DNA from: Pumilibacter muris
Lineage (GTDB): Bacteria; Bacillota; Clostridia; Christensenellales; Pumilibacteraceae
Direction of reading: 5' to 3'
Assembly (NCBI RefSeq): GCF_943193045.1
Contig: NZ_CALPCN010000002.1
Coordinates: forward strand, 1 to 64,000
DNA: 64,000 nt
Positions 58,771-64,000 of the stretch are shown one piece after another (position 1 is the stretch's first letter; each line of letters begins with the position of its first letter). The position numbers and the translations under genes were made by a program. The notes under the pieces were generated by a model. It searched no databases. It had not been told where the DNA came from and saw only the letters and a list, made by a program, of their open reading frames with translations.

Positions 58771-59661
58771 TTATCCCTTAACCGCGCCAACCGTCAAGCC
58801 GTCTATCAAATTTTTCTGAAACAGCAAAAAGATTATTGCGGGAGGAACCGACATAAATACGCCTGCCGCCATTCTCACGTTTATTGCCGACGCGCGAACG
58901 CCGACAGTGTTTTGATAGATAGCTACGGCAAGCGTGTAGCTATCCTCCGAAGTCATGTAGATTAGAGGCGACATAAAATCGCTCCAATTTGCGGTGAACG
59001 CGTTCACCGCCACAAAGATAAGAATGGGTTTGCAAAGCGGAAGCGTAACGCGCGCATATCTGCGCAATGCGTTCGCACCGTCTATTTTCGCAGCTTCTTC
59101 GAGCTCTTTGGGTAGCGAACGTATGTATTGCCTAAACAGGAATATGTTTATTGCGCCGCCGCCGAACAGGTTTGGAACGGTGAGCGGCAAAACGCTGTTA
59201 AGCCAACCGAGTTTACTGAACAACACATACAGCGGAAGTTGCACGATAGACGCGGGAATCATCATTGTTGCGAGCATGAGCGCAAAAGTGAGTTCTTTGC
59301 CTTTCCACTTAGTGCGGGCAAACGAATAAGCGCACAAGCTCGACGCCAAAGGCATAACAACAACGTTCACCGCAACTATAATAACCGTTTTTAAGAGCGG
59401 CGTCATATATGCCCCGTCCGAAAATAAGTCTTTCCAGTTTTTCAGGGTGGACGCTTGCGAAAACTCCATAAGAGAATAACCGTCGCGCATGAAACTGCGA
59501 ATAACCATCACAACAAACGGAAATATCAAAAATACTGTAACGAGCGTTAAAACGACGTATTGCACAATTTTCAACACAGTCCGTTTGCGACGCGCCGAAC
59601 GCATTTTATCCTCGTTCACGGCTACGGGGATATTGCGAGCAATCGATAAATTTTGTTCCAT
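58771..59661 (-). CDS. Carbohydrate ABC transporter permease, MalG-type
   Basis: A 296-aa inner-membrane permease with six helices. The ATPase contact loop is EEAAKIDGANALRRYARVTLP (about residues 200-220). It pairs with the MalF-type permease one base upstream (59663) and imports an oligosaccharide or sugar. AGGAGG precedes the ATG. Confidence 0.95.
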   Translation of the reverse strand: MEQNLSIARNIPVAVNEDKMRSARRKRTVLKIVQYVVLTLVTVFLIFPFVVMVIRSFMRDGYSLMEFSQASTLKNWKDLFSDGAYMTPLLKTVIIVAVNVVVMPLASSLCAYSFARTKWKGKELTFALMLATMMIPASIVQLPLYVLFSKLGWLNSVLPLTVPNLFGGGAINIFLFRQYIRSLPKELEEAAKIDGANALRRYARVTLPLCKPILIFVAVNAFTANWSDFMSPLIYMTSEDSYTLAVAIYQNTVGVRASAINVRMAAGVFMSVPPAIIFLLFQKNLIDGLTVGAVKG

Positions 59662-59662
59662 A

Positions 59663-60637
59663 TCAATCCTCCTCTCCGTAGAACACCCATTTCGACGTGC
59701 TGAAAATTATAATCGTGAGAATACCTATAAACGCGAAGAGCACCCACGCGATAGCCGACGCATAAGCATAGTAAGCGCTGCCGCCGAAAGCCTCGTTATA
59801 AATCTTGATTGCCACGAAATACAACGAGTTGTCGAACCCCGAACCGGGTGCGCCCGTAATACCCGCAGCGTCGATAACAAGCGGCGTAGTGCACTGCAAC
59901 GCACCTATTACACCCGTTATAAGATTGTAGAAAATCATGGGAGTGGACATAGGCAGAGTTATTTTGATTAGGCGTTGCCACGCGTTGGCGCCGTCGAGCT
60001 TAGCGGCTTCGTACAGCGTGTCGGGAATGTTCTTAAACGCAGAAAGCCATATAATCATGCTGCCGCCCACAGTCCAAACGCCCATAAACAGCAACGACGC
60101 CATTGCGGTATTGCCGGAAAGAAAGAACTTAAAATTCTTGTCGGCGCTCATGCCGAAAGCGTGGAACAGTTCGTTTATAACTCCGAATTTGTTGCCGCCC
60201 AAAATCGTGCTGAATAAAATGCCGTTTACTATTCCCGGAATAATCACAGGCATATAAAACAGCAATCTATACACGGGAACGCCTTTAACCTTGAAGTTGG
60301 CGGCAAGCGCCAAAAAGTAGCCGAGAACAAGCCCGAGCGGCACCGATACGAAAGCGTATAAAAGAGTATTTCCGAAAATCTTCCAAATGTCGGGGTCTAT
60401 CGTGAACATGTATTCGTACTGATAGAAACTCCATTCGGTGATTTCCATTCCGTTAAAATCGGTGAAACTCCAAAAAAAGGTTTGTATCGCGGGATAATAC
60501 GAAAATATAATAATACCCAAAATAACGGGCAGCGCGAATAAAAATCCCGTGAGCCACCCTCTTAACGCGCGACGGCGACGGGGCGAAAAAAGCGAACCTT
60601 TTTTTCCGATTTGCTCATTTTGAACAATTATAGACAT
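59663..60637 (-). CDS. Carbohydrate ABC transporter permease, MalF-type
   Basis: A 324-aa permease with six helices and the EAA loop YEAAKLDGANAWQRLIKITLP (about residues 210-230). AAGGAAC site. It follows the solute-binding gene by 13 nt and is followed at once by the MalG-type gene. No ATPase gene is present, so a shared MsmK/MsmX-type ATPase elsewhere is expected. Confidence 0.95.
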   Translation of the reverse strand: MSIIVQNEQIGKKGSLFSPRRRRALRGWLTGFLFALPVILGIIIFSYYPAIQTFFWSFTDFNGMEITEWSFYQYEYMFTIDPDIWKIFGNTLLYAFVSVPLGLVLGYFLALAANFKVKGVPVYRLLFYMPVIIPGIVNGILFSTILGGNKFGVINELFHAFGMSADKNFKFFLSGNTAMASLLFMGVWTVGGSMIIWLSAFKNIPDTLYEAAKLDGANAWQRLIKITLPMSTPMIFYNLITGVIGALQCTTPLVIDAAGITGAPGSGFDNSLYFVAIKIYNEAFGGSAYYAYASAIAWVLFAFIGILTIIIFSTSKWVFYGEED

Positions 60638-60650
60638 CGCACCGTTCCTT

Positions 60651-62123
60651 TCAGCGTTTTTTAAGCGCGGCGTCCCATGTTTTTTTCAACGTGTTAAGAA
60701 CCGTATCGTAAGATTTGCTGCCTGCGGCATAAGACGTAACAAAAGTGGAAACGCCGGCGTTCAGGTCTACCGCATATTTCGAACCCTTAACGTTGAAATA
60801 GTCGGTGTTGCAGTTCCAATCGTCGTTATACGAGCCGTCTTCCAAAAGTTCGCCCGACTTATAAACGTAGGCTTGAAGATTTATGTTTTCGTAACCTTTG
60901 CCCCAGTGGTTGTTTTCCGAATCGGTATAATCCGCCATATCTTTGCGCACGGGAACGTAGTTTACTCCCGAATCGGCAATGGCGTTTTGCCCGTCTTTCG
61001 TGAGCAAATATTTCATAAACTGCCACACGAGCGCGGGATTTTCCGAACCCGCGTATCCGCAATAGCCGGCGGCGCCCGCGCCTATAAGCGGATTATCCGC
61101 CTTTACGGGCATTGTAACAACGTCGTAAGTGTTCGAGGCGTTTTCCACAGTGAACGCGTCGTCGGTATCTTTATAAGCCTCTATAAGAGTTTTTATTTCT
61201 TGCGACGCCGCCATACTGTTGAAGTAAAACACGCCTTTGCCGTATTCGAAATCGGCGCTCATGCCGCTTGTGGGCGAAGCGCAGTAGCCTTGCGAAACCC
61301 AGTATTTAAAGTGGTCGAGCGCTTGCTTTGTAGCTTCGGAATCGATAGCCACATTTCCGTCTTTGTCGAAATATTCCACGCCGTACGACTTAAACACGGG
61401 ATTCCAAACTGCCTCCCACTTTATTTCGCCGTCGAGAAGGAATCTGCCGCCCTTTTTAAACGTTGAACCTTCCTTCAAAAGGTCGCACACTTCGTAAAAC
61501 TCTTCCCACGTCCAACCGTTGTGAATTTTACTTAAAATGTCTTTTCCCGTTTCTTCTTCCACTTCTCTGATAAGCTTTTTGTTTATGTGGCAAACAACGC
61601 GGTCGGCGGAACGGGGAATCATGCATTGCGCGCCGTTAAAGCCGATTTGCCCAAGACGCATATACGCGTCGTAATAATCTTCGAGCGCAAAGTTGCCCGC
61701 TTCTATTTCTTGCTCTATATACGGCGTAAAGTTTAACAAAAGCCCTTTTGTTGCCGACAGCGTGAGCATACTGAACGAATCCGACATAAATATATCCGGC
61801 ATCGTTTTGGCGTTATAAAGCTTTGTGATTGCGTTCGCGGTGCCGTCGTTGTAAGCAACGAGTTCTACGGTAACGTTTTTAAAAATCTTTTTGAAACCGT
61901 CGGCAAGCGATTGAACAATCGCCTTTTCGCTGTTTTCCGACTTATATGCAACTTTAAGCGTTGCGGTAATGTCGTAATCGACTTCCGTTACGATTTGGTT
62001 CGGTTGCCCGTTCTCGTCCAAATTAGGGTTATCGACTTCGAAACACGCGGTAAACCCGAGCATTACCGACAATACGAGTAGCGCGCACGCACCGAACGCC
62101 GACATTCTTTTCAACATTTTCAC
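60651..62123 (-). CDS. Sugar ABC transporter solute-binding lipoprotein
   Basis: A 490-aa family-1 binding protein. Lipobox LGFTAC near residue 27, then a two-lobed MalE-like body (TATLKVAYKSENSEKAIVQS; ITKLYNAKTMPDIFMSDS). The start is chosen as GTG 62123: GGAGG lies 8 nt upstream. An in-frame TTG at 62138 sits on the ribosome site and is rejected. First gene of the transport operon. Confidence 0.93.
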   Translation of the reverse strand: MKMLKRMSAFGACALLVLSVMLGFTACFEVDNPNLDENGQPNQIVTEVDYDITATLKVAYKSENSEKAIVQSLADGFKKIFKNVTVELVAYNDGTANAITKLYNAKTMPDIFMSDSFSMLTLSATKGLLLNFTPYIEQEIEAGNFALEDYYDAYMRLGQIGFNGAQCMIPRSADRVVCHINKKLIREVEEETGKDILSKIHNGWTWEEFYEVCDLLKEGSTFKKGGRFLLDGEIKWEAVWNPVFKSYGVEYFDKDGNVAIDSEATKQALDHFKYWVSQGYCASPTSGMSADFEYGKGVFYFNSMAASQEIKTLIEAYKDTDDAFTVENASNTYDVVTMPVKADNPLIGAGAAGYCGYAGSENPALVWQFMKYLLTKDGQNAIADSGVNYVPVRKDMADYTDSENNHWGKGYENINLQAYVYKSGELLEDGSYNDDWNCNTDYFNVKGSKYAVDLNAGVSTFVTSYAAGSKSYDTVLNTLKKTWDAALKKR

Positions 62124-62252
62124 TTTACTTACCTCCAAATTTTGATTTATTTTTTATGCGCGAAAAATTCCGCGCACTAAACCGACACGCGGAAAAGACC
62201 CCCGCACGAAAAACGAGCGCGAGCCTTATGACAAACAAACGCGGCATCAAAA

Positions 62253-62264
62253 TGACGCGCGTCA
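62253..62264. promoter_or_regulatory. LacI operator O1 before the transport operon
   Basis: TGACGCGCGTCA, a perfect 12-bp palindrome, flanked by AAAA and AAAA. Shares its half-sites with the site at 63439-63456. It overlaps a TTGAC that might be a -35 box on the minus strand. Confidence 0.7.
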
Positions 62265-62326
62265 AAAAGAGGGTAATTTTTTCCTGCCTTTCGGGCGCCG
62301 CTTAAAAGCGACGCAAAATTTTCAGT

Positions 62327-62336
62327 CCCCCCCCCC
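62327..62336. repeat. Ten-base homopolymeric C/G tract
   Basis: Ten consecutive C (plus strand) between lacI's stop and the transport operon, 33 nt after the lacI stop codon. Such tracts are slippage-prone. Confidence 0.9.
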
Positions 62337-62368
62337 GAAAATCACTGCGGAAATCCGCTTATTTAAAT

Positions 62369-63376
62369 TTATCTCTCGTATTTGCATTTCGCTACCGAAC
62401 CTCTCAGTTTTAGTTCCGAGCCCACAACTATTGTTTCGTAAGGGCATTCCGAATTTTCTATTTTTTCGATTATTTTTTTCGCTATACTCGCGCCGTGTTT
62501 CATCTTGTCGAACGACATCGTGGTAAGCGGCGGATTAAAATATTCTCCGAGCGCTATATCGTCGCACCCGAGCACCGATACATCGTGCGGGCACGACAAT
62601 CCCGATTCGTTTATCTTGCGCATTGCGCCGAACGCCACAAGGTCGTTCATGCAAAATATCGCCGTAACGTCGGGATGGCAAGAAAGCAGTTTGCCGCATA
62701 ATCGGTAGCCGATTTCTTCGGAATGCAACATATAGTCATCGTTGCAGAAAATAAGGTCGTCGGCGCAGTCGAAACCGAATTCGCCGCGTTTTAATAAAAA
62801 CATTTCGCCACGCTTATCGGCTTTATAGCGCAAAGAGTCTATCGAGCTGAGGTAAGCGACTTTTTTGTGCCCGTAATCGCGCAAAAGCCGCATACATTCG
62901 AGCATCGATTGCGAGTAGTCGTTCACCACCACGAAACTGTCTTGCGGATTAAAGTTTACAAGCACTGTTTGCTGACTTTTTAGCGTTTCTATAAAGTTTC
63001 GCGGCAAGTCGTTGGTCATGAAATTCACAAGAGCGTCAAGCCGCCGCTCGCAAATAACCTCGTACTTTTTGTCGGTGTTGTTGTCGAGCAAAAAAGTTGT
63101 TACCATATAGTCGCGTTCGGCGGCATACTTTTCAAGCCATTGTATAACTTCGGCATGATACGGGTTTGTCATTTCGAAAAGAGCTATGCCTATGTGGTTG
63201 TTGCGGCGGCGCGCCAAGCTTTTGGCGTTGAAGTCGGGAACGTAATTTAATTCCTCTATCGCCCTTTTCACTCTTTCCACATACTCGGGCTTAACAAAAG
63301 CTTTCTTGTTGATTACGTTAGACACCGTTCCAACCGATACGCCCGCTCTGCATGCAACTTCCGCTCTTGTCACCAT
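62369..63376 (-). CDS. LacI-family transcriptional regulator
   Basis: A 335-aa regulator. HTH RAEVACRAGVSVGTVSNVIN (residues about 4-23), then the hinge, then a periplasmic-binding-protein-like domain with typical DYGHKKVAYLSS and FCMNDLVAFGAMRKI. It probably controls the adjacent transport cluster; a sugar is the likely inducer. AAGGAG is about 16 nt from the ATG, so the start is not perfectly placed, but the N-terminus is typical. A promoter overlaps an operator. Confidence 0.95.
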   Translation of the reverse strand: MVTRAEVACRAGVSVGTVSNVINKKAFVKPEYVERVKRAIEELNYVPDFNAKSLARRRNNHIGIALFEMTNPYHAEVIQWLEKYAAERDYMVTTFLLDNNTDKKYEVICERRLDALVNFMTNDLPRNFIETLKSQQTVLVNFNPQDSFVVVNDYSQSMLECMRLLRDYGHKKVAYLSSIDSLRYKADKRGEMFLLKRGEFGFDCADDLIFCNDDYMLHSEEIGYRLCGKLLSCHPDVTAIFCMNDLVAFGAMRKINESGLSCPHDVSVLGCDDIALGEYFNPPLTTMSFDKMKHGASIAKKIIEKIENSECPYETIVVGSELKLRGSVAKCKYER

Positions 63377-63438
63377 TTCTACGCGCTAAAAACTCCTTTT
63401 TTCCAAGCGATAAACGACGCGCGCATACATTATTTTTA

Positions 63439-63456
63439 AAATGACGCGAGTCATTT
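63439..63456. promoter_or_regulatory. LacI operator O2 before the regulator gene
   Basis: AAATGACGCGAGTCATTT: seven-base arms are perfect inverted repeats (AAATGAC/GTCATTT). It lies just downstream of the -10 box of lacI, around +1 to +20, so it would mediate autorepression. Confidence 0.75.
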
Positions 63457-63465
63457 ATATATTTA

Positions 63466-63493
63466 ATTATATCACAATAAATAAATTTGTCAA
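63466..63493 (-). promoter_or_regulatory. lacI promoter
   Basis: TTGACA (63488-63493), 16-bp spacer, TATAAT (63466-63471). Confidence 0.8.
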
Positions 63494-63520
63494 TACCTTT
63501 TCAAAAATTTATTGCTGATT

Positions 63521-63618
63521 TACAATAGGTTTGTTAAAAAAACAAGCCTATTTTTGTTTTATTCGGGTTTTTACCCTTGCAAAGTGGGTTTGTTGCAACA
63601 AACCCACTTTTATTTTTT
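63521..63618 (+). terminator. Tandem hairpins before the small ribbon-helix-helix gene
   Basis: First: ATAGGTTTGTT/AACAAGCCTAT (about 63525-63553, one G-U) then TTTTTG. A small GGGTTTTTACCC hairpin follows. Second: AAAGTGGGTTTGTTG/CAACAAACCCACTTT (about 63580-63609), a perfect 15-bp stem followed by TATTTTTTAG. The two large stems share GGTTTGTT/AACAA. The second ends 8 nt before the AGGAGG site and could act as attenuator. Confidence 0.65.
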
Positions 63619-63631
63619 AGGAGGTACACCT

Positions 63632-63808
63632 ATGACCGAAGCAACCACGCCCGCAAAAATCAAGCAGGAGCGCGTCCCCGTAACGGCGTTTATCGGGAAA
63701 GATACCCGCGACGCATTGTTACACATAGCCGCCGAAAAAGACTTGACTTTAAGCGATATTGTACGGGCGGCGTGCAACGAGTACGCAAAGAAAAACAACG
63801 AAAATTAA
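63632..63808 (+). CDS. Small ribbon-helix-helix-like protein
   Basis: A 58-aa protein; VPVTAFIGKDTRDALLHIA then DLTLSDIVRAACNEYAKK (about residues 15-52) has the beta strand-helix-helix pattern of Arc/CopG/MetJ DNA-binding proteins common on plasmids, phages and conjugative elements. A perfect AGGAGGT site lies 8 nt before the ATG at 63632; the longer reading upstream passes through hairpins. Followed 14 nt on by another gene with its own site. Confidence 0.65.
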   Translation: MTEATTPAKIKQERVPVTAFIGKDTRDALLHIAAEKDLTLSDIVRAACNEYAKKNNEN

Positions 63809-63821
63809 GGAGTCAAAAATT

Positions 63822-64000
63822 ATGGTAATTGCTTATTACATCGGCGGCGAGCCGCACTACTTATTAAACAACGGGGAAACGGTAACGGCAAAACAATACG
63901 AAGCAATAAAAGTCGCAACCGCGAAAAAGGACGAAGCGGCAGGATACCGCGACCGCAAGGCGGGTTATTACGACAAATGGTATCGTTACAACCGCGACGA
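63822..64000 (+). CDS. Start of an unidentified gene, cut by the window
   Basis: An ATG at 63822, with AAGGAG 10 nt upstream, opens a frame without stop to the window end (59 codons): MVIAYYIGGEPHYLLNNGET followed by an Ala/Lys/Arg/Tyr-rich stretch. Not recognised. It is probably co-transcribed with the small protein gene before it. Confidence 0.6.
   Translation, partial: MVIAYYIGGEPHYLLNNGETVTAKQYEAIKVATAKKDEAAGYRDRKAGYYDKWYRYNRD

Noticed and set aside
1-64000. tRNA genes, CRISPR arrays, transposases and integrases
   Set aside because: None seen by eye in the intergenic spaces or coding frames; short repeats found are of two copies only.

Overview
The window looks like a chromosomal segment of an uncultured, low-to-medium GC member of the Bacillota, probably class Clostridia. 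The support is a SpoIIID sporulation regulator, a class III fructose-1,6-bisphosphatase, a GlgC/GlgD glycogen locus, type III glutamine synthetase, AddAB recombination enzymes, the rpmH-rnpA-yidD-yidC-jag block, and strong Shine-Dalgarno sites with TTGACA/TATAAT promoters. No species assignment is possible by eye. Most genes are on the minus strand.

Layout. 1-785: 5' part of a 23S rRNA gene on the minus strand, with its own promoter and no 16S gene upstream. 1.2-11 kb: a metallo-beta-lactamase-fold enzyme, MscS, a P2-type cation ATPase under a yybP-ykoY (Mn2+) riboswitch, a self-contained XRE regulator/98-aa protein pair, an MMPL exporter and Fbp. 11-20 kb: a membrane protein with a long Ala/Glu/Pro-rich tail, addA, addB and a lipoprotein. 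20-23.5 kb: a copper ATPase whose C-terminus is an in-frame CopZ-like domain with its own ribosome-binding site, and a YccF-like membrane protein. 23.7-34.3 kb: a complete glycogen operon (glgB-glgC-glgD-glgA-glgP-GH13 hydrolase). 34.3-36.8 kb: glnN with two promoters and two terminator-like leader hairpins. 36.9-42.1 kb: a leucine-rich-repeat lipoprotein, jag, yidC, yidD, rnpA and rpmH; dnaA and an origin are not next to them. 42.4-53.4 kb: housekeeping genes (ttcA-like, spoIIID, prs, a degenerate glmU, tadA, M14 peptidase, rlmH, two CPBP proteases, yycJ/walJ, two-subunit fumarate hydratase). 53.6-63.4 kb: a LacI-controlled glycan-use cluster with solute-binding protein, two permeases, a large Ig-like surface protein and a GH99-like lipoprotein. 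63.5-64 kb: start of what may be an accessory element, with tandem hairpins, a ribbon-helix-helix-like protein and a partial ORF.

How the genes work together. The glg genes make and degrade glycogen from ADP-glucose, and Fbp supports the gluconeogenic supply of hexose phosphate. The ABC/GH99/Ig cluster probably binds, cuts and imports an oligosaccharide; the ATPase subunit is absent and would be a shared one elsewhere. LacI binding sites with the core TGACGCG-N-GTCA type palindrome occur before both lacI and the transport operon.

Most notable signals: five genes (xre, addB, ttcA, yycJ, fumA) have a -10 box exactly 6 nt before the ATG and no Shine-Dalgarno, predicting leaderless mRNAs; an unlinked 23S gene; an internal CopZ start in CopA; a Mn2+ riboswitch with a 13-bp terminator; a conditional-looking terminator inside the glnN leader; and a repeated, unrecognised module in the 1,057-aa surface protein. 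No tRNA, CRISPR array, transposase or integrase was seen.
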